Assembly: GCA_963931635.1 (NCBI GenBank)
Contig: OZ007034.1
Span: 992,001 to 1,056,000 of the forward strand
DNA length: 64,000 bases
Direction: 5' to 3'
Source of the DNA: Caccoplasma sp905210875
GTDB taxonomy: Bacteria > Bacteroidota > Bacteroidia > Bacteroidales > UBA11471
The number at the start of each line of letters is the position of its first letter. The first letter of the stretch is position 1. The position numbers and the translations under genes were made by a program. Under the pieces are notes generated by a model that was not told the origin of the DNA, did no database searches, and saw only the letters and a list, made by a program, of their open reading frames with translations. Below, one piece after another: positions 1 to 7,676 of this stretch.

Positions 1-105
1 AGCCGCAAAGACTGGGCCACGTCCGACCTCATTCGCGACCGCCTCTCCGCCATAGGCTTTGAGATAAAAGACACCAAGGAAGGCACCGAGTGGAAAATAA
101 AATAA
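1..105 (+). CDS. cysS: Cysteinyl-tRNA synthetase, C-terminal end (partial)
   Basis: Only the last 34 codons are inside the window; the frame is open from base 1 and stops at TAA 103-105. The residues match the closing segment of class Ia cysteinyl-tRNA synthetases: an alternating acidic/basic helix (WATSDLIRDRLSAIGFEIKD) followed by the family's usual DTKEGTEW ending. The enzyme charges tRNA-Cys in the cytoplasm. The catalytic HIGH and KMSKS parts lie to the left, so the identification rests on this tail alone. Confidence 0.8.
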   Translation, partial: SRKDWATSDLIRDRLSAIGFEIKDTKEGTEWKIK

Positions 106-210
106 CATAGTCGTCGTGTACCGACGGTCGAAGGGGTTGTGCCACAATTTCGTGCCACAACCCCTTTCGCTCTACACCATACGACCCCATACCGTTACCA
201 CACCCCCGCT

Positions 211-969
211 ATGGCGCAATGGAATCCCTGGCACGGTTGCCACAAGATAAGCGAAGGGTGCCGGCACTGTTACGTCTACCGCATCGACAGCCGGCACGGC
301 CGCGACAGTTCGCAGGTGAGCCTCACCCGCGACTACGACCTGCCTGTGCGCCGTCTGCGCGACGGTCGGTACAAGATACCCTCGGGTGAGACGGTCTATA
401 CCTGCTTCTCGTCCGATTTCCTGCTCTCCGATGCCGACCCGTGGCGCCCCGAGGCCTGGGCGATGATGCGTCGCCGCAGCGACCTGCACTTCCTTTTCAT
501 TACCAAACGCATAGAGCGGCTGGCCGCCCTGCTGCCGCCCGACTGGGGCGAGGGCTACTCTCACGTTACACTCTGCTGCACGGTCGAAAATCAGGAGCGG
601 GCCGACTATCGCCTTCCCTTCTATCTGGCCGCTCCGCTGGCCCGTCGCATCATCGTGTGTGAACCGCTTCTCGGCCCTATCGACCTCTCACTCTACCTCT
701 CGCCGGCCATCGACGAGGTGATAGCCGGAGGCGAGTCGGGGCCCGATGCCCGTCCCTGCCACTATGAGTGGGTGCTCGACCTGCGCCGGCAGTGTGTCGA
801 GGCCGGCGTGGCATTTTCGTTCAAGCAGACGGGCGCAAACTTCTACAAGGCGGGGCGACACTACGCCGTGCCCCGGCCGTTGCAGCATGCGCAGGCCCGT
901 AGGGCCGGCATCGATTTCTCACCCCGCGGAGCGGCCCCGTTGTCAAGGCGACCCTTGCTTTTTGAGTGA
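211..969 (+). CDS. DUF5131 (phage Gp37/Gp68-like) family protein
   Basis: The 252-residue protein begins MAQWNPWHGCHKISEGCRHC, the typical opening of the Gp37/Gp68 (DUF5131) family. The cysteine cluster C-x6-C-x2-C near residues 9-19 suggests an Fe-S or metal site, by analogy to radical-SAM-like proteins. The family's other marks are present: CEPLLGPIDLS, VIAGGESGPDARP and FSFKQTGANF near the C-terminus. I chose ATG 211 because the frame's upstream GTG at 139 adds 24 low-complexity residues ahead of the conserved start. The biochemical activity of the family is unknown; members occur in phages and in bacterial chromosomes. It stands alone between cysS and an unrelated gene. Confidence 0.8.
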   Translation: MAQWNPWHGCHKISEGCRHCYVYRIDSRHGRDSSQVSLTRDYDLPVRRLRDGRYKIPSGETVYTCFSSDFLLSDADPWRPEAWAMMRRRSDLHFLFITKRIERLAALLPPDWGEGYSHVTLCCTVENQERADYRLPFYLAAPLARRIIVCEPLLGPIDLSLYLSPAIDEVIAGGESGPDARPCHYEWVLDLRRQCVEAGVAFSFKQTGANFYKAGRHYAVPRPLQHAQARRAGIDFSPRGAAPLSRRPLLFE

Positions 970-1032
970 AAATTCTTGCTTTTGTCGTAGGAAATGTCGA
1001 TATTAGGTCGGTCATAAAAAACTTTCGCGATT

Positions 1033-1725
1033 ATGAAAAATACGTTTATTGCTCTCTTTCTTGTCTTGTTTTTCGGTATTGATGCAATGGGGCAGGAAAT
1101 TTATCCCTACCGTAGCAGCGATGGAAAATTTGGTTATAAGGAGAAATCGGGAAAGATTGTCATCCCGGCCCAATACGACCGAGCCTTCAATTTTTCCGAT
1201 GGGCTGGCCGTTGTGGTAATCGATGGTATGGCAGGATATATCGACTCGCAGGGAGCTCTCGTAATTGCTGCCGGATTTGACATGGCAGGCTCTTTTTCAC
1301 AGGGGCTGGCCGGTGTGAAAATGGGTGGCAAGTGGGGATTTATCAATAAATCGGGCGAGTTGGTCATTCCCTGCCGCTACGACAAGGTGTGGGCTTTTTC
1401 CGGAGGACAGGCCAAGGTGAAGGTGGCCGGCAAATACGGTACCATCGATACGACGGGGCATTATGTCATTCCGGCCCGTTTTGAAGCCCTTTGGTTTTTC
1501 TCCGAAAATCTGGGTCGTATCAAGTTGAGTGGAAAGTATGGTTTTATTGATAAGAACGGTGAGATTGTCATTCCTTGCCAATACGATGAGGCATGGGCTT
1601 TTGTTGATGGCCTGGCCCGTGTGAAAATGAATGGTCGGTGGGGTTATATCGACACTACCGGAAAATGGTTCGATTCCAAAAAGAATGGAACCGATTGGGT
1701 CAATCAGCAAGACAATATGTATTGA
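1033..1725 (+). CDS. Secreted WG-repeat protein
   Basis: The 230-residue protein starts with a clear signal peptide (about residues 1-20, ending AMGQ). The rest is five to six WG repeats of about 33 residues, each built around K(W/Y)GFI(D/N)..G..VIP..YD..W.F..GLA.V. WG repeats form beta-rich, probably propeller-like structures, common in secreted Bacteroidetes proteins; no specific ligand is known. There is no catalytic motif. The 3' end overlaps the convergent arginase-fold gene by 26 bases. Export to the periplasm or beyond is inferred from the signal peptide. Confidence 0.8.
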   Translation: MKNTFIALFLVLFFGIDAMGQEIYPYRSSDGKFGYKEKSGKIVIPAQYDRAFNFSDGLAVVVIDGMAGYIDSQGALVIAAGFDMAGSFSQGLAGVKMGGKWGFINKSGELVIPCRYDKVWAFSGGQAKVKVAGKYGTIDTTGHYVIPARFEALWFFSENLGRIKLSGKYGFIDKNGEIVIPCQYDEAWAFVDGLARVKMNGRWGYIDTTGKWFDSKKNGTDWVNQQDNMY

Positions 1726-2527
1726 TTCGGTGAGAGGAGGGGAGGTTATGTGCTTTCTCTCCGATTTTACGGTTGACCTCTTTCGTGGCATATTTCCCGA
1801 TAAACTCGATGAGGCTGCGGTTGCTGGCTTCGTTTATTGCCGTGTCGTCGCCCGCCTGGCTCAGGTAGGGAGGCAGTTCGCCGCACACGTCGATGCCTAA
1901 CACGTCGTCGTGAGCCATGATGATATGCAGGAGCGATTCGAGTTGCGGCAGGGTCATCGAGCCCTGGTCCCAGTTGGTTGTGGCGAAACGGGGCGAGAGC
2001 ACATCTTTGTCGACCGAGAGGTAGAGGGGTTCGTGAATATGCCTTTCAGAGAAAAACTGCCAGGCCTTTTTCGACGCGAGCGATTGCTCGCTGAAAAAAA
2101 TCAGCCGACTGTCATAACCCTCCATTTCGCTTTTCAACGCTTCGTTGGCACCTATGAGGCACACCTTCTGCAAGAAGGGGTTGGTGTCGAGCATGGTGCG
2201 CACCCAGCAGCCGCACGAGAGCAGTTCGTCGAAGAGGGTAGGCTGCATGTCGGGGTGATGGTCGAAAAGCACGAGCGAGAAGGGCCGGTCGATTTTGTCG
2301 GTCCACAACTTGGTTACATAGTGATAGTCGCCCGAGTCGATGAGGTGCAGTCCCTCGGGCGGGAACGGTGCGAGCATCTCTTGCAATTGCTTGTACGACT
2401 CTGGGCTGCAATAGCAGTCGGTGCCTTGCAGTCGGGTACAGTCGATCCACGTGGCGGGATACTGGTGCAGGAAAGGCTGCGTTTCGTAGCTGTGGGTAAA
2501 GTTGAGTATGACAAGCGATTGTTTCAT
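1700..2527 (-). CDS. Arginase/UPF0489-like metal-dependent hydrolase
   Basis: The 275-residue protein keeps the metal-site layout of the ureohydrolase fold: DSGDYHY near residue 64, DHHPD near residue 89 and SVDKDVLSP near residue 173. They correspond to the GGDH, DxHxD and SxDxDxxDP motifs of arginases and agmatinases. Many Bacteroidetes homologues are annotated UPF0489 or arginase family. The substrate cannot be read from the sequence; the first motif is changed enough that arginine itself is uncertain. There is no signal peptide, so it is probably cytoplasmic. The hsp20 terminator lies just upstream, so it has its own transcript or relies on readthrough. Confidence 0.7.
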   Translation of the reverse strand: MKQSLVILNFTHSYETQPFLHQYPATWIDCTRLQGTDCYCSPESYKQLQEMLAPFPPEGLHLIDSGDYHYVTKLWTDKIDRPFSLVLFDHHPDMQPTLFDELLSCGCWVRTMLDTNPFLQKVCLIGANEALKSEMEGYDSRLIFFSEQSLASKKAWQFFSERHIHEPLYLSVDKDVLSPRFATTNWDQGSMTLPQLESLLHIIMAHDDVLGIDVCGELPPYLSQAGDDTAINEASNRSLIEFIGKYATKEVNRKIGEKAHNLPSSHRINTYCLAD

Positions 2528-2532
2528 GGGGA

Positions 2533-2570
2533 TAAAAAAAATACGCTCCCACTGTGGAGCGGGAGCGTAT
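2533..2570 (-). terminator. Rho-independent terminator after hsp20
   Basis: A 10-bp perfect stem (ATACGCTCCC at 2541-2550 with GGGAGCGTAT at 2561-2570) is followed, on the minus strand, by a run of T (the A-run 2534-2540 of the plus strand). It sits between the hsp20 stop and the arginase-fold start. Confidence 0.85.
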
Positions 2571-2583
2571 GTAAGAAATGTGG

Positions 2584-3018
2584 TTATTTAACTTCGATTT
2601 GTTTCGAATGTTTTACCGGTTCTTCTTTCGGCAATTTGGGAAGATCAATCGTCAAGACACCATCTTTGACCGAAGCCGATATTTTTTCTCTGTCGACATT
2701 TTCGGGCAGAATCATTGTCTGCTGGAATTTGCTGTATGAAAATTCGCGACGCAGGTAATGACCGTTTTTCTTGTTTTCGTCCTTGTTTTCCGATTTCTTT
2801 TCCATCGTGATGACCAAGTTGCTGTCTTCGTCAAGATGAACGTTAAAATCGTCTTTTGTCATGCCGGGAGCTGCAACCTCTACGGCATATTCGTTATCGT
2901 GTTCGACTACATTGATGGCCGGAGCGGTAGCATTGGTTTTTTCCATCCATTCGGTATCAAAGAAATCATTGAAAATGTCAGGCAACCAATTTTGGTTTTT
3001 TCTCATCATAGGTACCAT
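2584..3018 (-). CDS. Small heat-shock protein, Hsp20/alpha-crystallin family
   Basis: The 144-residue chaperone has the alpha-crystallin domain at about residues 35-130: the start VVEHDNEYAVEVAAPGMTK, the central LRREFSYSKFQQTMILPE and the family signature GVLTIDLPK, followed by a short basic tail (KQIEVK). Length and order are normal for bacterial Hsp20. It holds unfolding proteins in the cytoplasm in an ATP-independent way. Unusually for this phylum, a Shine-Dalgarno-like AGGAGA lies seven bases before the ATG. A good terminator follows, so it is monocistronic. Confidence 0.93.
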   Translation of the reverse strand: MVPMMRKNQNWLPDIFNDFFDTEWMEKTNATAPAINVVEHDNEYAVEVAAPGMTKDDFNVHLDEDSNLVITMEKKSENKDENKKNGHYLRREFSYSKFQQTMILPENVDREKISASVKDGVLTIDLPKLPKEEPVKHSKQIEVK

Positions 3019-3025
3019 AATATAA

Positions 3026-3031
3026 TCTCCT
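3026..3031 (-). promoter_or_regulatory. Shine-Dalgarno-like site of hsp20
   Basis: On the minus strand AGGAGA stands seven bases before the hsp20 ATG (3018). Most genes of this window have no such site, which supports this start and suggests strong translation. Confidence 0.5.
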
Positions 3032-3420
3032 ATATTTAATGTTCAACAATCAGTTTTTGGATGATTCCGACTTTTTCAAATCGAAATCACCAAGGATTAG
3101 GCAAATTCCGTGCCAGGGGGAAATGGAATGAATTATGGACAAAAAGTCTTGATTATTAAGTATATAATGACAAAATTTCGCCACCCGACTGCCAAAATTT
3201 CACTCCTGCGGTGCAACGGTGGCACGAGGCCGGAATGTGTGTGCCGCAGGGAGGGTGCTCCGCGAGGTGGCGGACGGCGAAGGGCGTGGAGCAGGTAGAA
3301 GAAAAAGGGCAAGGAGAGGGTGGTGGTGATGGGAGAATGTGAATGGAAAAATGCCGACGCGGCAAGGCGCTGCCGGTGGCACGTTTTTTCCGTGGGGGGA
3401 GAGAGCTTTCGGCCGGGAAG

Positions 3421-3457
3421 CGACAGGGCGGCCCCTCTTGCGAGAGCCGCCCTGTCG
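3421..3457 (-). terminator. Hairpin after the monooxygenase-fold gene
   Basis: A perfect 12-bp stem (CGACAGGGCGGC with GCCGCCCTGTCG) around a 13-base loop, 25 bases past the stop of the leftward gene. No T-run follows on either strand, so it may act with Rho or only protect the 3' end. Confidence 0.55.
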
Positions 3458-3482
3458 ATGAGGTGAAACGGCAGAAGCCGCC

Positions 3483-3758
3483 TTAGAACGAAAATTGTTC
3501 GAGTTTCATCTCGGCCAGTGCTTCCAGGCGAGGCACAAGCGTGGTGAAGTGGGGTGTTTTCATGTGGGCGTCGAGTGTCTTCTCGTCGCTCCATGTTTCG
3601 CAGATGATAAACACGTTTTTGCGGGTGGCACTTTCGAAAATGTCGTAGGCGATGCACCCGGCATCGTGCAGCGATTTCTCCACCAGTTCGTGTGCCGTTT
3701 TCAATACTTCGCTCCGTTTGCTCTCTTCGCAACGGATAAATACATTCATTCTTATCAT
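3483..3758 (-). CDS. Antibiotic biosynthesis monooxygenase-fold (ABM) protein
   Basis: This small 91-residue protein has the dimeric alpha/beta-barrel ABM pattern. It opens with a strand (MNVFIRCEESKRSEVLKTA), has the central AYDIFESATRKNVFIICETW and ends with a helix containing LDAHMKTPHFTTLVP. YgiN-like quinol monooxygenases and many stress-related proteins share this fold and need no cofactor. The typical W and H positions of the fold (ETW, AHMKTPHF) are kept. It lies 75 bases downstream of ansA and may be co-transcribed. The true substrate is unknown. Confidence 0.8.
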   Translation of the reverse strand: MIRMNVFIRCEESKRSEVLKTAHELVEKSLHDAGCIAYDIFESATRKNVFIICETWSDEKTLDAHMKTPHFTTLVPRLEALAEMKLEQFSF

Positions 3759-3833
3759 AGCATCGGAATTAAAAAGAGTCTGACAGGTAAAAAACAGAAC
3801 GTCGGCGGGCCGGGAAAGGTTCGCCGACAGGGG

Positions 3834-4913
3834 TCAGGAAAAAGACTCCTGTTGCAGGGGACGGTCGCTTTCGAGGGTGATTTCGCCGGCCAGCGACTGG
3901 TTCATCAGCCGGCGTATCTCTTCGGGGCTGTGTCCGTGGCCGAGGAGGAACATCAGTTTGGTAACGGCTGCCTCGACGGTGCTGTCGTATCCGCTTGTTA
4001 CGCCGGCTTCGAGGAGTTGGCGACCGTTTTCGTAGCGTTTCATGTCGACCGAGCCCGAGGGGCATTGGGTAATGTTGATGATGACCAGGCCGCGCTGTGT
4101 GGCATCGCGCACAGCCTTGACAAACCACTCCCGCTGCGGGGCGTTGCCCGTGCCGAAGGTTTTCATCACAACGGCTTTCAGCCCTTCCATTTTCAACACT
4201 TCGGTAACGATGCGTTCCTGTATGCCGGGGAAGAGGGTGAGCACGATGACGTTGGTGTCGTAGAGAAAGTGCGGTTTGAGGCTTTGCTCGGTGTGGGGCG
4301 GCAGTATGCGGCGGGTGTAGTAGTTGATGTGTACGCCTATGTCGGCGAGGTTGGGGTAGTTGTGCGACTTGAAGGCGTTGAAGTTCTCGGCGTTGACCTT
4401 TGTGGTGCGGTTGCCCCTGAGCAGGCGGTCTTGAAACAAGATGCACACCTCGGGCACCATGGGGGTGCCGTCGGGACGTTTGGCCGTGGCTATTTCGATG
4501 GCCGTGATGAGATTTTCCTTGCCGTCGGTGCGCAGCACGCCGATGGGGAGCTGGCTGCCGGTGAAGATGACCGGCTTGGCAAGATTTTCGAGTGCGAAGC
4601 TCATGGCCGATGCCGTGTAGGACATGGTGTCGGAGCCGTGCAGTACCACAAAACCGTCGAACAGGTTGTAGTTGTCGTAGATGATGCGTGCCAGTTCGAC
4701 CCACAGGTGGGGGTCCATGTCCGACGAGTCGATGGGCGGGTTGAACTGTACCGACGAGATGTGGCACTGCATCTGTTTCAGCTCGGGAATGTGCTGTACA
4801 AGATGGTCGAAGGTAAAGCTCTCCAACGCTCCCGTTTCGGGATTGCGTATCATTCCTATCGTGCCGCCTGTGTAAATAAGTAACACAGAGGGGCGTGAGG
4901 TATCGGTCGTCAT
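3834..4913 (-). CDS. ansA: Type I L-asparaginase
   Basis: The 359-residue protein hydrolyses L-asparagine to aspartate and ammonia. It has both catalytic threonine motifs of the asparaginase/glutaminase family: YTGGTIG near residue 15 and VLHGSDTM near residue 98, followed by the conserved lysine segment IFTGSQLPIG. There is no signal peptide, which fits the cytoplasmic type I (AnsA) group. The C-terminal half carries the expected ETFGTGNAP-like segment (MKTFGTGNAP). A minus-strand TATTTTTG box at 4946-4953 lies 33 bases before the ATG. The ABM-fold gene follows in the same direction. Confidence 0.93.
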   Translation of the reverse strand: MTTDTSRPSVLLIYTGGTIGMIRNPETGALESFTFDHLVQHIPELKQMQCHISSVQFNPPIDSSDMDPHLWVELARIIYDNYNLFDGFVVLHGSDTMSYTASAMSFALENLAKPVIFTGSQLPIGVLRTDGKENLITAIEIATAKRPDGTPMVPEVCILFQDRLLRGNRTTKVNAENFNAFKSHNYPNLADIGVHINYYTRRILPPHTEQSLKPHFLYDTNVIVLTLFPGIQERIVTEVLKMEGLKAVVMKTFGTGNAPQREWFVKAVRDATQRGLVIINITQCPSGSVDMKRYENGRQLLEAGVTSGYDSTVEAAVTKLMFLLGHGHSPEEIRRLMNQSLAGEITLESDRPLQQESFS

Positions 4914-4945
4914 GGGAGTAAAGAGGATTGTGTTGAATTTTGTTA

Positions 4946-4953
4946 CAAAAATA
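4946..4953 (-). promoter_or_regulatory. Promoter -7 box of ansA
   Basis: The minus strand reads TATTTTTG, the Bacteroidetes TAnnTTTG box, 33 bases before the ansA ATG. I see no clear TTTG at the proper -33 distance. Confidence 0.5.
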
Positions 4954-5321
4954 GCTAAAATCCCTTATAGAAACAGTTCTTCACCTATAATTTTGTCATG
5001 TGTCGGGTCGAATGTCGGCCATGCCTTGTTTATCGCTCAATTACCAGGGAACAAAGATTTGGAGAAGAGGCGTTTATGAAAAACAGCTGTTGAGATTGCC
5101 ACCCCGACGGGACGGCCGTCGTGAGCGGTCGGGCATTTTCCTCCCCTCGGAGCATCGGACCTAACCATCACGGGATATGGTTGGCGCGGGAGAGATGTCG
5201 GCAGAATATTTTCCACAGCCGTATGTTCCGATGTTGTCGGTAAAAAAGAGAAAAAAGAGACTCTTGTCGCCAGCAACTGAAAAAACGAAAGAAAAAAGGC
5301 CTTTATGCCGACGCTTTTTGC

Positions 5322-5329
5322 TACATTTG
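5322..5329 (+). promoter_or_regulatory. Promoter -7 box of proA-argF'
   Basis: TACATTTG fits TAnnTTTG and lies 18 bases before ATG 5348, which supports the shorter ProA start. No good -33 TTTG is seen. Confidence 0.45.
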
Positions 5330-5347
5330 CGCAAAAACAACGATAAT

Positions 5348-6598
5348 ATGTCGACACTCCTTTCCCGACTGGTGCAGGTGCGGGCGGCTTCACGCCGGCT
5401 CAACCTGCTCGACGAAGTGGCGGTAAACGCCGTGTTGCGCGACGTCGCCGATGCGACCGACGCCCGGACCGATTTTATTTTGGCCGAGAATGCCCGTGAT
5501 TTGGCTCTGATGGAGAAGAGCAATCCCAAGTACGACCGTTTGCGGCTGACCCGTCAGCGCCTGGCCGACATCGCCTCGGACATGCGCCGGGTAGCCGACC
5601 TGCCCTCTCCGCTGGGGCGGGTGCTGGCCCAGTGGGAGCGGCCCAACGGTATGGCCATCAGCAAGGTATCGGTACCGTTCGGGGTAATCGGCATTATCTA
5701 CGAGGCGCGTCCCAATGTAACCTTCGATGTCTTCTCGCTCTGCTTCAAGGCCGGCAGCGCCTGTGTACTCAAAGGGGGGAGCGACGCCCACTATTCCAAT
5801 ACGGCGATAGTCGATGTTATCAACAGTGTGTTGATAAAGCATGGAATCGACACAGATACAGTGGTTTTGATGCCTAACGACCGCGAGGTTATCAACGAGT
5901 TGTTAACAGCCTCGGGCTATGTCGACCTCATCATTCCCCGGGGCAGCAAGGGGCTTATCGACTTTGTGCGGCAGAACGCCAAGGTGCCGGTCATCGAGAC
6001 CGGGGCCGGTGTGTGCCACACCTATTTCGACCGCGCCGGCGACCTCGAAAAGGGGCGCGACATCGTGTTCAACGCCAAGACCCGCCGCGTGTCGGTGTGC
6101 AACGCCCTCGACTGCCTCATCGTGCACCGCGAGCGGCTCGCCGACCTGCCCGCCCTCTGCGCTCCGCTGTCCGGGAAAGATGTCGTCATCTATGCCGACG
6201 GGCCGGCTCTTACCGCCCTGCAAGGCGCCTATCCCGAGGCGTTGTTGCGGCCGGCCGACGACCATAGCTTCGGCACCGAGTTTCTCGACTACAAGATGGC
6301 GCTGAAAACCGTCGATTCGCTCGACGGCGCCCTCCAACACATAGCCCGCTACTCCTCGCAGCACAGCGAGTGCATCGTGAGCGAAGATGCCGGGGCCTGT
6401 GCCCGCTTCACCCGCGAGGTCGATGCCGCCTGTGTCTACACCAACGTGTCGACCGCCTTTACCGACGGCGGCCAGTTCGGCTTCGGTGCCGAGATAGGCA
6501 TCAGCACCCAGAAGCTCCACGCTCGCGGGCCCATGGCTCTGCCCGAGCTTACCAGCTACAAATATATTGTTACCGGAAACGGACAAGTGCGAAAATAA
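5348..6598 (+). CDS. proA: Glutamate-5-semialdehyde dehydrogenase (gamma-glutamyl phosphate reductase)
   Basis: The 416-residue enzyme reduces glutamyl 5-phosphate to glutamate 5-semialdehyde with NADPH, the second step of proline synthesis. Family marks are GVIGIIYEARPNVT (cofactor domain), LKGGSDAHYSN, IPRGSKGLI, the catalytic cysteine C223 in GAGVCHTYFD, and the closing FGFGAEIGISTQKLHARGP. I chose ATG 5348 because alignment to normal ProA length begins there and a promoter box ends just upstream; the frame is open to 5177. It is followed after 17 bases by argF'. No proB (glutamate 5-kinase) is next to it. Confidence 0.95.
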   Translation: MSTLLSRLVQVRAASRRLNLLDEVAVNAVLRDVADATDARTDFILAENARDLALMEKSNPKYDRLRLTRQRLADIASDMRRVADLPSPLGRVLAQWERPNGMAISKVSVPFGVIGIIYEARPNVTFDVFSLCFKAGSACVLKGGSDAHYSNTAIVDVINSVLIKHGIDTDTVVLMPNDREVINELLTASGYVDLIIPRGSKGLIDFVRQNAKVPVIETGAGVCHTYFDRAGDLEKGRDIVFNAKTRRVSVCNALDCLIVHRERLADLPALCAPLSGKDVVIYADGPALTALQGAYPEALLRPADDHSFGTEFLDYKMALKTVDSLDGALQHIARYSSQHSECIVSEDAGACARFTREVDAACVYTNVSTAFTDGGQFGFGAEIGISTQKLHARGPMALPELTSYKYIVTGNGQVRK

Positions 6599-6615
6599 CA
6601 AAAAAACATTCCGAT

Positions 6616-7569
6616 ATGAGACATTTCACTTCTGTCAAAGACCTGGGCGACCTGCACGCCGCCCTGCAAGAGGCCTTCGCCGTGAAGGCCGACCGTTTTG
6701 CCTACCAGCATCTGGGAAAGAACAAGACGCTCATCATGATTTTCTTCAATTCGAGCCTGCGCACCCGCCTCAGTACCCAGAAGGCAGCCATGAACCTGGG
6801 CATGAACGTCATCGTACTCGACATCAACCAGGGCGCCTGGAAGCTCGAAACCGAGCGCGGCGTTATCATGGACGGCGACAAGACCGAGCACCTGCTCGAA
6901 GCCATTCCCGTCATCGGTTGCTACTGCGACATCATCGGCGTGCGCTCCTTTGCCCGTTTTGAAAACAAGGCCGACGATTACGAAGAGAAAATCATCTCGC
7001 AATTTATTCAATACTCGGGACGCCCCGTGTTCAGCATGGAGGCGGCCACCCGTCACCCGCTGCAAAGCTTTGCCGACCTCATCACCATCGAGGAGTACAA
7101 GAAGACCCCGCGTCCCAAGGTCGTGCTCACCTGGGCCCCTCACCCCAAGGCGCTGCCGCAGGCCGTGGCCAACTCGTTTGCCGAGTGGATGAACGAGACC
7201 GACTATGACTTTGTTATCACCCACCCCGAAGGGTACGAACTCGACCCCCGCTTCGTGGGAAAGGCCCGTGTGGAGTATGACCAGCGCAAGGCCTTCGAAG
7301 GGGCCGACTTCATCTATGCCAAGAACTGGTCGGCCTATACCGACCCCAACTACGGCAAGGTTATCAGCACCGACCGCTCCTGGACCGTCGATGCCGAGAA
7401 GATGGCACTTACCAACAACGCCTACTTCATGCACTGCCTGCCCGTGCGCCGCAACATGATTGTTACCGACGAGGTCATCGAGAGCCCGCAGTCGATTGTC
7501 ATACCCGAGGCCGCCAACCGCGAAATTTCGGCACAGGTCGTCCTGAAAAAGATTCTCGAAAGCCTTTGA
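6616..7569 (+). CDS. argF': N-succinylornithine (or N-acetylornithine) carbamoyltransferase
   Basis: The 317-residue protein closely follows the B. fragilis ArgF' enzyme, which transfers a carbamoyl group to N-succinyl-L-ornithine in the Bacteroidetes arginine pathway. Visible motifs are the carbamoyl-phosphate site FFNSSLRTRLSTQ (residues 43-55), the LETERGVIMDGD loop, the MEAATRHPLQSFADL segment and the C-terminal MHCLPVRRNMIVTD. The residue that decides succinyl versus acetyl substrate (Pro90 in B. fragilis, Glu92 in the Xanthomonas acetyl enzyme) is Thr90 here; a small neutral residue favours the succinyl substrate. It is probably co-transcribed with proA. Confidence 0.92.
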   Translation: MRHFTSVKDLGDLHAALQEAFAVKADRFAYQHLGKNKTLIMIFFNSSLRTRLSTQKAAMNLGMNVIVLDINQGAWKLETERGVIMDGDKTEHLLEAIPVIGCYCDIIGVRSFARFENKADDYEEKIISQFIQYSGRPVFSMEAATRHPLQSFADLITIEEYKKTPRPKVVLTWAPHPKALPQAVANSFAEWMNETDYDFVITHPEGYELDPRFVGKARVEYDQRKAFEGADFIYAKNWSAYTDPNYGKVISTDRSWTVDAEKMALTNNAYFMHCLPVRRNMIVTDEVIESPQSIVIPEAANREISAQVVLKKILESL

Positions 7570-7605
7570 TTCGCGGTACCGCTTCGCATATTGCCCGAAA
7601 AGTCG

Positions 7606-7613
7606 TACCTTTG
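7606..7613 (+). promoter_or_regulatory. Promoter -7 box of argS
   Basis: TACCTTTG matches TAnnTTTG, 63 bases before the argS ATG. A TTCG at 7583-7586 stands near the expected -33 position; the usual TTTG is not present. Confidence 0.45.
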
Positions 7614-7676
7614 CCCTCTCGCCGTGCCGTGCTGCCGCATGTCGGGGCGGGAGAGTAAAATCCTAAACAAGAAATT

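Larger units (their letters stand above)
3019..3482. other. Intergenic region with several hairpins, no gene recognised
   Basis: The part next to hsp20 (3019-3170) is AT-rich and must hold the hsp20 promoter, though I find no TAnnTTTG box there. From 3200 the sequence turns GC-rich and can fold. CTCCTGCGG (3203-3211) pairs with CCGCAGGGAG (3244-3253) with one bulge, TGCTCC (3256-3261) pairs with GGAGCA (3288-3293), and a 12-bp stem lies at 3421-3457. The short open frames here look non-coding. It could hold a small RNA or only decayed DNA. Confidence 0.4.
4914..5347. other. Divergent intergenic region ansA / proA
   Basis: It holds the leftward ansA box (4946-4953) and the rightward proA box (5322-5329). 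The middle part (about 5030-5280) shows no recognisable gene. The open frame that extends proA upstream to 5177 has a basic, low-complexity translation unlike any ProA N-terminus, so I treat it as untranslated. Confidence 0.5.

Noticed and set aside
3495..4883. 462-codon open frame on the plus strand opposite ansA
   Set aside because: It lies antisense to a complete asparaginase with all motifs; its translation is repetitive V/G/H-rich, as expected from GC-rich codon use on the other strand.
5177..5347. N-terminal extension of ProA
   Set aside because: Basic, low-complexity residues ahead of the family's normal start, and a promoter box at 5322-5329 lies inside it.
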